From: JBPOFM01 sp041391925
Lineage (GTDB): Bacteria; Bacteroidota; Bacteroidia; Flavobacteriales; Flavobacteriaceae
Direction of reading: 5' to 3'
NCBI GenBank assembly: GCA_041391925.1
Contig: JAWKNA010000003.1
Span: forward strand, 620,001-684,000
Length of the DNA: 64,000 nt
Shown one piece after another: positions 9,784-18,988 of this stretch (position 1 is its first letter; every line of letters begins with the position of its first letter). The notes below the pieces were generated by a model. It saw only the letters and a list, made by a program, of their open reading frames with translations. It was not told where the DNA came from and made no database searches. The position numbers were made by a program, and so were the translations under genes.

Positions 9784-9829
9784 GTGCGGTCAACAAAAAA
9801 TATCGCGGTCAACACTGTTGACCGCGCAC
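9784..9829. promoter_or_regulatory. Palindrome cluster upstream of integrase
   Basis: CGCGGTCAAC at 9804-9813 and its exact inverse at 9817-9826 flank ACT, a perfect 10-bp palindrome. A third half-site, GTGCGGTCAAC, lies at 9784-9794. The cluster ends 60 bp before the integrase start, a place fitting a repressor or integrase arm-type binding site. The rest of the 330-bp gap 9560-9889 shows only the tandem repeats and an A+T-rich stretch. Confidence 0.5.
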
Positions 9830-9889
9830 AATAACAAAACCATAGTTGATTTGACATCGTCTGGAAGTTTAACTTAAAGACATTCAACT

Positions 9890-11152
9890 ATGAAATCAGC
9901 AAACACTTTTTCTATCCTATTCTGGATTAATGCTTCACGTGCCATTAATGATGAAGCCGAGATTTATGCAAGAGTTACTGTAAACCAAAAGCGGGTTAAC
10001 ATCAGTCTAAAGCGTAAGGTCCATGTGAACCTCTGGGATGTGACCAAAAAGCGTGTAAAAGGCCATACCGTAGCTGCAAAACAAATTAACCAATATCTTG
10101 ACCAGGCTTACACCCAATTGTTCCAAATTTACCAGGACTTAAAGTTTCAGGATGTGTTAATCACAGCTGAATTAATTAAAGCTAATTATACCGGCGAAAG
10201 TGAACAATCAAAATCCTTGTTGAACCTCATCGAGTATCATAACAAGAAAATATCGAATACCTTGGCCAAGGGTTCCATTAGAAATTTTGGTGTTACAGAA
10301 AGCTATCTCATTAAGTTTCTTAAAGCTGTAAAAAGAACCACTGATATTTATCTCAAAGAATTGGACTATAAATTCCTTTGTGATTTCGAGAGTTACTTAT
10401 TGGCATACTGGCCAGTTGGCCATCCCAAAGCTATGAGCCATAATACAGTGATGAAACACATACAAAGATTGAGAAAAATGGTAACCTTGGCATACCACAT
10501 GGAGTGGATTTCCAAAGACCCATTTGTAAGATGGAAACCCACATTTGAAAGAAAGGAACGTGAATTTTTATCGGAAAATGAACTGTCCAACATGGAAACC
10601 TTTGAGTTTGACATGGAGCGTTTAGATAGGGTAAGAGATTTGTTTGTGTTTAGTTGTTATACCGGAATAAGCTATGTGGATATTATGAACCTAACATCAG
10701 ATAATATAGTCTTGGGAATGGATGGGGATAATTGGATTTTTACCAAAAGGCAAAAAACCAAAGCTTCAGTAAAAGTCCCGTTACTTGAAAAAGCTCAATT
10801 GATAATTGAAAAATATAAAGAGCATCCTATGACCCTGGTTACTAATTCACTTTTGCCAATTATCACTAATGAGAAATTGAATATTTATCTAAAGGAAGTT
10901 GCTCATTATGTTGGGATAAAGAAAAACCTAACCTTTCACATGGCGCGACATACTTTTGCTACTACGGTAACTTTGAGCAATGGTGTTCCAATCGAAACAG
11001 TTTCAAAACTTTTAGGTCACAGTAAAATTGCAACCACGCAAATTTATGCAAGGGTTATCGAGCGTAAAGTAAGTGATGATATGGTTAACTTAAAGAAAAT
11101 ACTTGACAAGAAACAAGACCAACTTAAAGAAGAAAGAAGGAAAGTTGATTAA
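9890..11152 (+). CDS. Tyrosine recombinase (site-specific integrase), IntDOT-like
   Basis: 420 residues: an arm-binding/SAM-like N-terminal region (about 1-215) and a catalytic domain (about 220-410). Seen catalytic residues are His350 and Arg353 (FHMARHTF), His377 (LLGHSK) and the nucleophile Tyr386 (QIYARV). The first arginine is replaced: the motif CYTGISY has Ser261 where most recombinases have Arg. Loss of Arg I is known for the CTnDOT integrase, so the enzyme can still be active. It probably moved this accessory region. Bases 10796-11090 recur in decayed form at 17357, beyond the efflux genes. Confidence 0.93.
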   Translation: MKSANTFSILFWINASRAINDEAEIYARVTVNQKRVNISLKRKVHVNLWDVTKKRVKGHTVAAKQINQYLDQAYTQLFQIYQDLKFQDVLITAELIKANYTGESEQSKSLLNLIEYHNKKISNTLAKGSIRNFGVTESYLIKFLKAVKRTTDIYLKELDYKFLCDFESYLLAYWPVGHPKAMSHNTVMKHIQRLRKMVTLAYHMEWISKDPFVRWKPTFERKEREFLSENELSNMETFEFDMERLDRVRDLFVFSCYTGISYVDIMNLTSDNIVLGMDGDNWIFTKRQKTKASVKVPLLEKAQLIIEKYKEHPMTLVTNSLLPIITNEKLNIYLKEVAHYVGIKKNLTFHMARHTFATTVTLSNGVPIETVSKLLGHSKIATTQIYARVIERKVSDDMVNLKKILDKKQDQLKEERRKVD

Positions 11153-11219
11153 TTCAAATTCAGTTTTTTGATTAACCTCTTCCTATTGGTAGAACTGAAA
11201 CAATAAAAAAACATAATTT

Positions 11220-11254
11220 TAGTTGCGTATATCAACTATTTTGTTTTACCTTTG
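11220..11254 (+). promoter_or_regulatory. marR promoter with overlapping operator 1
   Basis: TTG at 11223-11225 and TACCTTTG at 11247-11254, 21 nt apart, fit the flavobacterial promoter pattern. The inverted repeat TAGTTG-N7-CAACTA (11220-11238) overlaps the -33 element, so a protein bound there would block RNA polymerase. A related site lies before the tolC gene. Confidence 0.65.
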
Positions 11255-11281
11255 TACAATAATCTTGAAAATAGAAGAAAA

Positions 11282-11695
11282 ATGAATATAGGTTTAACAA
11301 TGGGTGATGTGGTAAAGGGTGTTGGAGCTAAACTCACCAAAGCATTTGCCAAAGCAGACAAATCCCTGCCAATGGATAGTTACATTATCCTGAATGCCCT
11401 ATACGAAAAAGAAGATTTAATACAGAACGATTTAGCTGACATTTTACATCAAGACAAATCGGGCGTGCTACGTAAAATTGACTATTTACAGGGGAAAAGG
11501 CTTATAGCACGTATTCCGAGCACAGAGGATAGAAGGAGAAACCTTATTGTATTGACACAAAAAGGCGTACAAACGGTCGAGACAATGAGAGCTATAGAAG
11601 CACAAGTGTTTAACGACTTATTGCACGATATTTCAAAAGAAGATTTACAAACTTTTCACAAGGTATTAATTAATATGAAAAGCAACCTAAACTAA
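11282..11695 (+). CDS. MarR-family transcriptional regulator
   Basis: 137 residues from ATG 11282, which lies 27 nt after the -7 element TACCTTTG; the frame could extend to 11252 but that start would sit inside the promoter. The winged helix is clear: QNDLADILHQDKSGVLRKIDYLQGKRLIARIPSTEDRRRNLIVLTQKG, including the DRR wing. MarR proteins are dimeric repressors released by small ligands. It heads the efflux module, and two similar palindromes flank it, so autorepression plus control of tolC-MFP-RND is the natural reading. Confidence 0.9.
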   Translation: MNIGLTMGDVVKGVGAKLTKAFAKADKSLPMDSYIILNALYEKEDLIQNDLADILHQDKSGVLRKIDYLQGKRLIARIPSTEDRRRNLIVLTQKGVQTVETMRAIEAQVFNDLLHDISKEDLQTFHKVLINMKSNLN

Positions 11696-11710
11696 AAAAA
11701 TTTACAATAA

Positions 11711-11729
11711 TAGTTGATTAAATCAATAG
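11711..11729 (+). promoter_or_regulatory. Probable MarR operator 2 before tolC
   Basis: TAGTTG-N5-ATCAA occurs here and at 11220, with five different bases between the shared halves. The core TTGAT-TAA-ATCAA is itself palindromic. It lies 27 bp before the tolC start, so it could control the three efflux genes separately from marR. Confidence 0.5.
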
Positions 11730-11755
11730 TTTACATTATCAATAAAATTATAATT

Positions 11756-13102
11756 ATGAAACCTTCAATACCAATTCTTACCCTAACTTTTATGACTCTT
11801 ACAGCAATTATAGGTTATGCACAGGAAAGCCCAATGTCATTAAAGGAATGTATCAATTACACCTTAAACAACAACCCAAGTAGTACCATTTACAGAAACT
11901 CGGTTGAAATAGCCAAGGAAAAAGTTACCGAAAACAAATCGGCATTTTTACCGTCCATCGCTGCAAGTGCTGGAATGGATTATAACGCCAAACTGCAAAC
12001 CTCGGTTATTCCGGCAGGGAGTCTTTCCGATGAAGAAACCACGCTTCAAATGGGCAATAAATACAGCAATTCGGCTTCGGTACAATTAGACCAAAATATT
12101 TATGACCGCAGTTCTGCTATGGACATAAAATCGGCAAAAGTAGATGAGGAAATTGCCAATCTGGAAGCTTTAAAGGAAAATGAAGATTTAATCTACAACA
12201 CGGCTTTGGCGTATTACGAAGTACTTACCTACAACGAGAAACAAAAACTTTTGGAAGACAGCAAAACCCAATACGAAACCTTGGTGGGCATTTTAAAACT
12301 GCGTTACGAGCAAGGTGTTGCCAAGAAAAGCGAATACGACAGAGCACGGGTAAATTACAACAATGTACTTTCCGAAATCGAGGAAAACACCAGTAATTAT
12401 CAATTATCACTCAACAAATTAAAAAATGCTATGGGTGCATCGTTGGAAAGCGACATTACAATAGAAAAGGACAGCAAGCTGGAAGACGTAAGCGATTTTT
12501 CACTTGTGGAAGGCATTGCCGAAAATGTAGAAAACACCCTCGATTATCAAATAGACCAAAAAAATCTGGAACTCAAAGAATTGGAAATTTCCAAAAACAA
12601 AGCCGCCTATTTACCTACGCTTTCGGCTTATGCCAATTATGGAGCAAGCTCATTTGGTAACGATTTTTCCACAGCTATGTCCACTTGGTATGATTACTCA
12701 ACGGTAGGTCTAAAATTGAATGTTCCCATTTTTAGTGGTTTCAAGAATAGTAGTAAGGTAAAGCAAAGTAAGTTGGAATACGATAACCAAATCCTGACTA
12801 ATAAATTAAACGTGGAAAATTACAAATTGGATATTGAAAATGCCAAAACACAATTGGTAAGCTCGTATGCCAACCTAAAAAAGAACAAGGAAAATCTCGA
12901 CTTGGCAAAAGATGTTTTGGACGCTTCTACATTGGAGTATCGTGAAGGCACAACCGACCTTTCCGATTTGTTGGATGTAGATTTTTCCTTTAAAGAATCC
13001 CGTACCAATTTCATCACCTCGCTATTCGATTACCTCAATGCCCAAATTGGTTATCAAAAAAGCAAGGGCAGCATAACCGATTACGTAAACAACCTCAAAT
13101 AA
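11756..13102 (+). CDS. TolC-family outer-membrane efflux channel
   Basis: 448 residues from ATG 11756, where a signal peptide begins (MKPSIPILTLTFMTLTAIIGYAQ); the frame is open further upstream but would place 14 residues before it. Two repeated helical-hairpin halves (OEP domains) with long coiled coils (for example around residues 160-230 and 370-440) and the typical NVPIFSGFKNSSKVKQSKL sequence identify a trimeric outer-membrane factor. It forms the exit duct for the adaptor and pump encoded next (9 nt and 34 nt gaps). Confidence 0.93.
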   Translation: MKPSIPILTLTFMTLTAIIGYAQESPMSLKECINYTLNNNPSSTIYRNSVEIAKEKVTENKSAFLPSIAASAGMDYNAKLQTSVIPAGSLSDEETTLQMGNKYSNSASVQLDQNIYDRSSAMDIKSAKVDEEIANLEALKENEDLIYNTALAYYEVLTYNEKQKLLEDSKTQYETLVGILKLRYEQGVAKKSEYDRARVNYNNVLSEIEENTSNYQLSLNKLKNAMGASLESDITIEKDSKLEDVSDFSLVEGIAENVENTLDYQIDQKNLELKELEISKNKAAYLPTLSAYANYGASSFGNDFSTAMSTWYDYSTVGLKLNVPIFSGFKNSSKVKQSKLEYDNQILTNKLNVENYKLDIENAKTQLVSSYANLKKNKENLDLAKDVLDASTLEYREGTTDLSDLLDVDFSFKESRTNFITSLFDYLNAQIGYQKSKGSITDYVNNLK

Positions 13103-13111
13103 TTGAAAGCA

Positions 13112-14182
13112 ATGAAAACTAAAAGAATCATAACCATCATCGTTATCCTGTTAATCCCGATAGCCATTATTTTCGGGTTGTTAAAGAACAAGAAAACGCT
13201 GGACGACAATAAAAAACCTGTTGACAGAAGTGATATTCCCGTAAACGTGGCCATCGATACCGTGTCATATAAGGCATTTGTAAACAATTTTTCTTCGGCA
13301 GCCACTTTAAAGTCGAATGAAGATGCCACCATTTCGGCAGAATCCTCGGGAAAAATTGTGTCATTAAATATTGAACTTGGCACAAAAGTTTCGAAAGGAC
13401 AAATTATTGGGCGTATCGATATTACCGATAAGCAACAGGAACTGGAAGCCACCAATCTATCCATTAAAAAGTTGGAGGACGATTACAAACGAAATAAAAT
13501 ATTGGTTGAAGGAAACGCTACAAATGCCAATGCCGTAACCGATACCAAATACGAACTCGATGCCAAGAAAATAGAAGCTTCGCAGCTAAAGACCGAAATC
13601 AGCAAAGCCAACATTAAAGCACCCATTAGTGGCATTATTACCGAAAAGGACAAAGTGGTTGGCGAGTACGTCTCGGCAGGCGGAACCCTTGGTGCCATTG
13701 CCGATGTGTCCAAACTAAAAGCCGAAGTATATGTACCCGAAAGTTTGGTTTTCAATATAGAAAAAGGGCAAACCGTCAAGGTAACTTCCGATGTGTTTTC
13801 AAAAGAAATATTTACCGCAGCAATAACCTTTATCAGTCCAAAAGCCGATGAAAACCACAATTATTTGGTAGAACTAACCCTAAAAAACACCAATGGGAAA
13901 CAGCTAAAATCAGGTATGTACGTAAAAGTTGAGTTTCCAGGAAACAGTACCAATCAAGAATTGCTGATGATTCCCAAATCCGCCTTGACGGAAGGGGTTA
14001 AAAACCCGTATGTGTATGTATATAATAATGGTGTTGCCGAGGAAAGACAACTTACATTGGGTGCCGATAACGGAATATACGTTGAAGTAAATAGTGGTTT
14101 AAAAGCAGGCGAATTGGTCATTACCAGCGGACAAATAAACCTGATTGATGGCACCAAAGTCAATATTGTTCAATTAAAATAA
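13112..14182 (+). CDS. RND efflux periplasmic adaptor (membrane fusion protein)
   Basis: 356 residues from ATG 13112; a TTG at 13103 is in frame but less likely. An N-terminal anchor helix (5-24) is followed by a lipoyl half (AESSGKIVSLNIELGTKVSKG), a short coiled-coil hairpin (about 105-160), the second lipoyl half (ANIKAPISGIITEKDKVVG) and beta-barrel and membrane-proximal domains. It joins the inner-membrane pump to TolC. Bases look richer in G+C than the neighbouring mobile genes, as in the other efflux genes. Confidence 0.93.
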   Translation: MKTKRIITIIVILLIPIAIIFGLLKNKKTLDDNKKPVDRSDIPVNVAIDTVSYKAFVNNFSSAATLKSNEDATISAESSGKIVSLNIELGTKVSKGQIIGRIDITDKQQELEATNLSIKKLEDDYKRNKILVEGNATNANAVTDTKYELDAKKIEASQLKTEISKANIKAPISGIITEKDKVVGEYVSAGGTLGAIADVSKLKAEVYVPESLVFNIEKGQTVKVTSDVFSKEIFTAAITFISPKADENHNYLVELTLKNTNGKQLKSGMYVKVEFPGNSTNQELLMIPKSALTEGVKNPYVYVYNNGVAEERQLTLGADNGIYVEVNSGLKAGELVITSGQINLIDGTKVNIVQLK

Positions 14183-14216
14183 CCGTACAAACAGTTGCTT
14201 CCAAAAAACAAATAAA

Positions 14217-17200
14217 ATGAGCATTACAGAATTATCCATAAAAAGACCCCTGTTGATTACGGTTATTTTCGTAACCCTAATCCTTTTTGGAATCATCGGC
14301 TACAATTCATTAAGTGTGAATTTGTTGCCCAAATTTTCCACCAATATGATTTCGGTAAGCACCACTTATTCAGGTGCCTCGCCCGAAGAAGTACAGACCA
14401 GCGTAACCAAACCGCTTGAAGATGCCTTGTCTTCGGTAGAAGGTGTGGACCAAATTAGTTCCAGTTCACAAGAAGGCTATTCGAGCATTTCGGTAGAACT
14501 AATCAATTCCGTTGACCCTGCCGAAGCCCAGTTGGATGCCGAACGGAAAATAGAGCAGATAAAAGCCACCTTGCCCGAAAATGCAGACGACCCTGTGGTA
14601 AGCCGTATGAGTAGCGATGATGACCCTATTCTAAAAGTGAGTATAAAATCGTCGTTAAGCGACACCAAACTTTACGATTTTGTCGATAACGAAATCAAAC
14701 CCTTGCTGACCAACATTCCCGGTGTTGCCGATGTTTCGGTTATTGGAGGTACCGAACGCCAAATCAATATCGATGTTGATAACGATAAGCTAAAGGCTTA
14801 CGATTTATCGTTGTTGGAAATCAATAATGCCGTGGCTTCCAGCGGTGTGTCCTTTCCTGCGGGAAAAGTAGAAAGCGGTACAAGTCGCTATTCGTTGGAT
14901 TTGAACGCCAAAACCCAAACGGTAGAAGATTTGGGCAATGTGGTTATTCGTGAAAATACCGATGGCAGCAAAGTCCTGTTGCGAGACGTGGCTTCGATTA
15001 CCGATGGAAAGGAAACCCTGACTACCCTTAACCGTTTGAATATGGAATCGTCCATTGGTATTGAAATTACCAAACAAACCGATGCCAATTCGGTTGAAGT
15101 TGCCAATTTGGCAAAGGAACGCTTGGAAAAATTAAAGGAAGAATATAAAGCCTACGATTTTGATTATACGGCAGCGTCCGACCAATCTATATACACCCAA
15201 GCCTCGGTTGACGCCGTGGTGGAAGATTTAATTTTGGCGGTGTTAATCGTGGCCATTGTAATGTTGTTCTTTTTGCATAGTATGCGAAGTGCTTCGTTCG
15301 TATTGGTCGCATTGCCATCGGCAATGATTCCAACTTTTATAATGATGTGGGCGTTCGGTTTTTCCATCAACTTAATGACCTTAATGGCACTCTCGTTGGT
15401 AGTAGGAATTTTGGTGGACGACAGTATCGTGGTACTCGAAAACATTTACCGCCATATGGAAATGGGCAAGGACAAACGCACCGCAGCCATTGAAGGGCGT
15501 GCCGAAATTGGTTTTACGGCAGTAGCCATAACCTTGGTGGATGTGGTGGTGTTTTTACCGCTGGCTTTTGTTAGCGGAATGATAGGCAATATTGTGAAAG
15601 AATACGCAATGGTTATCGTGTTTTCTACCTTGATGAGCTTGCTGGTCGCTTTTACCTTAACGCCTTTGTTGGCATCACGTTGGGGAAAATTGGCACACCT
15701 AAACGGCAATACGCTTTGGGGGAAAATCAATTTGAAATTTGAAGCGATGATAGACGGTTTTCGGGTGTTTTATACTTCGGTTTTAAAATGGTCGCTTAAC
15801 CATAAACGATGGGTGCTTATTGGAATTACGGCATTGTTTATAGGAACACTTGCTTTAATTCCATCGGGATTTGTAGGAACTGAAATGATGCCACAATCCG
15901 ACCGTGGCGAGCTGAACATCGAAATCGATATGGCAGCCAATACGCCATTGAAAACGACCAATACCACCATTGCCGAAGTAGAAAAGATTATTCTGAAACA
16001 CCCAGAAGTTGCCAACGTGTTTTCCAAAGTAGGCACGCAGTCGGGAGCAATGGGCGGTTCAAGTTCATCTAACAGTAATTTGGCGGAAATCAATGTAACG
16101 CTTGTCGATTTGGAAGATAGGGATATTTCCACCAGCGAGTTTGGCAAAAAAATAAGGGAAGAAATCCTTGCCGTACCCGGAATAAAACCCACCATTAAAT
16201 TAGTAGGCATTACGGGTAACAGCAGTTTCGATATTCAAATGTCGGTGCAAGGCACCAACCTCGATTCGGTTGCAAAAGCGGCAGCCATTGTAAAAGAGGT
16301 TATAATAAAAACACCTGGAACCGATTTTGTGCAGTACAGTACCAAAGAGGCAAAACCACAAATTTCCATTGTTCTAAACCGAGAAAAATTGTCGCAATAC
16401 GGCTTTGATGTAAGCGATGTGGGCAATTCCATACAGTATGCTTTTAGCGGAAACGATAACACAAAATTTAAAGAAGATGGCGAAGAATATACCATTAATT
16501 TGGAATTGGACAATGCCCAAAGTCAAGGAATAAACGATGTGAAAAAACTGAATATTTACAACAGTCGTGGGGCAACAGTCGCATTGGGCGAAGTTGCCGA
16601 AATTACCGAAACCACGAGCCAATCGGTATTGGAGCGAACAGACAGACTCAACTCAATGGGCGTTAACGCTACTACGGTAAACCGTGCGGCAGGTTCGGTT
16701 ATGGAAGAAATAAAAGCCGAATTGGCAAACCAAAAAATGCCAGCAGGCGTAACCGTAGCCGAAGCAGGGATGAACAAAAGCCAGAACGATGCTTTTTCCA
16801 GTCTGTTTCAAGCCTTGGCTTTAGGTATTCTGTTAATTTACTTGATAATGGTGGCTTTGTACGAAAGTATCGTCTATCCGTTCATAGTACTGTTTTCGTT
16901 GCCCGTAGCTTTAATCGGGGCTGTCTTGGCATTGGCACTTACGCTCGAAACCATTAATATATTTTCACTATTGGGTATGATTTTATTGATGGGCTTGGTC
17001 GCCAAAAATGCCATACTAATTGTCGATTTTGCCAATCAGGAAAAAGCAAAAGGTTTGCCTGTTTTTGATGCTTTGGTGGCTGCGGGAAGAGAGCGTTTAC
17101 GACCTATTTTAATGACCACCTTGGCAATGGTGTTTGGTATGATGCCTTTGGCGTTATCGAACGCAGCAGGAGCAGAAACCAAAAACTCGATGGCGTGGGT

Positions 17201-17309
17201 AATAATTGGTGGATTGACCAGTTCTATGATTTTCACCTTAATCCTCGTGCCAACAATGTATGTGATTATCGAAAAAATACGAGTCAAAGTAAATGGTTGG
17301 TTTACATAA
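14217..17309 (+). CDS. RND multidrug efflux permease, HAE1 type
   Basis: 1030 residues with two repeats of a membrane helix plus large periplasmic loop, the standard 12-helix RND plan. The proton-relay pair Asp-Asp is present in helix 4 (VVGILVDDSIVVLENIYRH), and the second half has GMILLMGLVAKNAILIVDFANQ. These match the hydrophobe/amphiphile efflux (AcrB-like) branch, not CusA. It exports drugs or lipophilic molecules using the proton gradient with the adaptor and TolC upstream. A decayed integrase end begins 47 bp after its stop. Confidence 0.94.
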   Translation: MSITELSIKRPLLITVIFVTLILFGIIGYNSLSVNLLPKFSTNMISVSTTYSGASPEEVQTSVTKPLEDALSSVEGVDQISSSSQEGYSSISVELINSVDPAEAQLDAERKIEQIKATLPENADDPVVSRMSSDDDPILKVSIKSSLSDTKLYDFVDNEIKPLLTNIPGVADVSVIGGTERQINIDVDNDKLKAYDLSLLEINNAVASSGVSFPAGKVESGTSRYSLDLNAKTQTVEDLGNVVIRENTDGSKVLLRDVASITDGKETLTTLNRLNMESSIGIEITKQTDANSVEVANLAKERLEKLKEEYKAYDFDYTAASDQSIYTQASVDAVVEDLILAVLIVAIVMLFFLHSMRSASFVLVALPSAMIPTFIMMWAFGFSINLMTLMALSLVVGILVDDSIVVLENIYRHMEMGKDKRTAAIEGRAEIGFTAVAITLVDVVVFLPLAFVSGMIGNIVKEYAMVIVFSTLMSLLVAFTLTPLLASRWGKLAHLNGNTLWGKINLKFEAMIDGFRVFYTSVLKWSLNHKRWVLIGITALFIGTLALIPSGFVGTEMMPQSDRGELNIEIDMAANTPLKTTNTTIAEVEKIILKHPEVANVFSKVGTQSGAMGGSSSSNSNLAEINVTLVDLEDRDISTSEFGKKIREEILAVPGIKPTIKLVGITGNSSFDIQMSVQGTNLDSVAKAAAIVKEVIIKTPGTDFVQYSTKEAKPQISIVLNREKLSQYGFDVSDVGNSIQYAFSGNDNTKFKEDGEEYTINLELDNAQSQGINDVKKLNIYNSRGATVALGEVAEITETTSQSVLERTDRLNSMGVNATTVNRAAGSVMEEIKAELANQKMPAGVTVAEAGMNKSQNDAFSSLFQALALGILLIYLIMVALYESIVYPFIVLFSLPVALIGAVLALALTLETINIFSLLGMILLMGLVAKNAILIVDFANQEKAKGLPVFDALVAAGRERLRPILMTTLAMVFGMMPLALSNAAGAETKNSMAWVIIGGLTSSMIFTLILVPTMYVIIEKIRVKVNGWFT

Positions 17310-17356
17310 TTTTTTATGAAATAGTTGCACTTTGCTGGTTTGGTTATTATCATGCC

Positions 17357-17653
17357 CAATTGATAATTGAAAAATATAAAGAGCATCCTATGGCCATGGT
17401 TACTAATTCACTTTTGCCTATTATTACTAATGAGAAATTGAACATTTATCTAAAGGAAGTCGCTCATTATGTTGGGATAAAGAAAAACCCTATCTTTCAC
17501 ATGACAGGTCATACTTTTGCTACTACAGTTACCTTAAGTAATGGCGTTCCAATAGAAACTGTGTTAAAATTATTGGATCACAGCAAAATTGCCACAACTC
17601 AGATATATGCAAGAGTGTTGGAACAGAAGATAAGTAAGGATATGGCATGTTAA
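17357..17653 (+). pseudogene. Decayed 3' fragment of the integrase gene
   Basis: About 295 bp aligning without gaps to 10796-11090 of the intact integrase, identical over the first 36 bases and then clearly diverged. It encodes only the last 95 residues of the catalytic domain. The essential HxxR arginine is lost (FHMTGH instead of FHMARH) and GHS reads DHS, though the Tyr remains. The reading frame continues upstream into RND sequence in another frame, so there is no proper start. It marks the right edge of the efflux module. Confidence 0.85.
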
Positions 17654-17725
17654 GAGATACACGGATGGTTAGACCGAAATTAGACATCTCAAATAAAATT
17701 AATTAAACTACAATAACCATTGTAT

Positions 17726-18988
17726 TTAATCATATTTACGCTTTTCGAACCAAAAATCAGTAAGTGAAAGGTTAATATTTATAGTGTTGATGTGATCTTG
17801 AATTAGTATTCCTTCCAAACTTCCAGTTTTTTTGTAATTATAGGAGAAGTTTATTTTGGAGCCCTTCTGGTCGAGTGGAAACCCTATACCAAGGCTTACC
17901 GCTTTACTGTTTATACCTTTTCCATCAATCTCAAGGTTTCCACTATCATAATTAAATCCTGCTCTAAAGTTGATTCGGTTCCAATATCTATAGCTTGTTG
18001 CATTTTTAGTATACTCCGCCCCAAAACTGAAGATATTTTGGTCTACATATTCTCCTATTTCATCGCTTTGGTTGGTGGCATCCCAAAAATTTCGTTTGTA
18101 GTCAAAAGCAAATAAAAATTTCTTATAATAAGTATTGAATCCCAATCCGAATTTAAAGGGAAGTTTAAAATTAGAAATGCGTTCTTCAGTTGTTTCGTCA
18201 ACCACAGTTACTGCTGTAAAAGTTGTACGAGTAGTTTTAAAATCTCTATTCGCAGACAGACTTGAGGGGCTTTCCAATACTATGCCAATTGTATTTTTAT
18301 CCCAAAATGTGTATTGGGCACCTAGGCCAAATTTTACACCGGAATAATAATTTTTCGTTTCAAGTGTCAATAAACTTGTGGAAGTCAATGCATTTTCAGT
18401 TTCTTCTATTTTACCAAACAAGTATGAGAATCGTAAGCCTAAATTAAAATTTTTAGAAATGGGCCGAGCATAGTCAAGCCTTACATCATTTAAACCACCT
18501 GAACCTGTGATATCCGTAGAATAAGTTTCATTGCTGCTGCCCTCAACATGACTTTGAAGGCCAATTAGTGAATATCCTACATTGGTTGCAGGTAATAAAG
18601 ACAGTCCAATTCCATACTTTCCATTGGCATTAAACGCCATTGCCAGATTTGAAAAACTTGTTACAAACCGTAGTTCATTCTCGTCACCGTTATTCAAATT
18701 TTCTATTTGAGTATAAAATCCAACATCGAAGATGAATTTTTTCTCCGGTATGCTGGCGAATGATGCAGAATTAAAAAGGTTGAGTTCCTGGTTGGCATCA
18801 AGGGAGATACCTGTAAAACCCATGCCACTGGCTCTACCCACATTTGAATTACTTTCTACGCCTAAACCAAAAAGAGAATAAGGGGAGCTTGTTAAATCAT
18901 TGGTTTGCGAGTATAGTGTGAAACTCAATCCAATTAAAGCAAAAATGGTTGTTATGGATGTTCTCTTAATTTGCGTCATAGATGGCAT
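17726..18988 (-). CDS. Outer-membrane beta-barrel protein (FadL/PorV-like)
   Basis: About 420 residues with a signal peptide (ending near LYSQ) and long runs of alternating amphipathic strands, glycines and aromatic residues. The N-terminal region SPYSLFGLGVESNSNVGRASGMGFTGISL is typical of Bacteroidota barrel proteins that look like FadL or PorV. It begins inside the 3' end of the DUF4270 lipoprotein gene (a 14-nt or 23-nt overlap depending on which of two ATGs is used), so the two are translated together and probably work together at the outer membrane. The transported ligand is unknown. Confidence 0.78.
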   Translation of the reverse strand: MPSMTQIKRTSITTIFALIGLSFTLYSQTNDLTSSPYSLFGLGVESNSNVGRASGMGFTGISLDANQELNLFNSASFASIPEKKFIFDVGFYTQIENLNNGDENELRFVTSFSNLAMAFNANGKYGIGLSLLPATNVGYSLIGLQSHVEGSSNETYSTDITGSGGLNDVRLDYARPISKNFNLGLRFSYLFGKIEETENALTSTSLLTLETKNYYSGVKFGLGAQYTFWDKNTIGIVLESPSSLSANRDFKTTRTTFTAVTVVDETTEERISNFKLPFKFGLGFNTYYKKFLFAFDYKRNFWDATNQSDEIGEYVDQNIFSFGAEYTKNATSYRYWNRINFRAGFNYDSGNLEIDGKGINSKAVSLGIGFPLDQKGSKINFSYNYKKTGSLEGILIQDHINTININLSLTDFWFEKRKYD

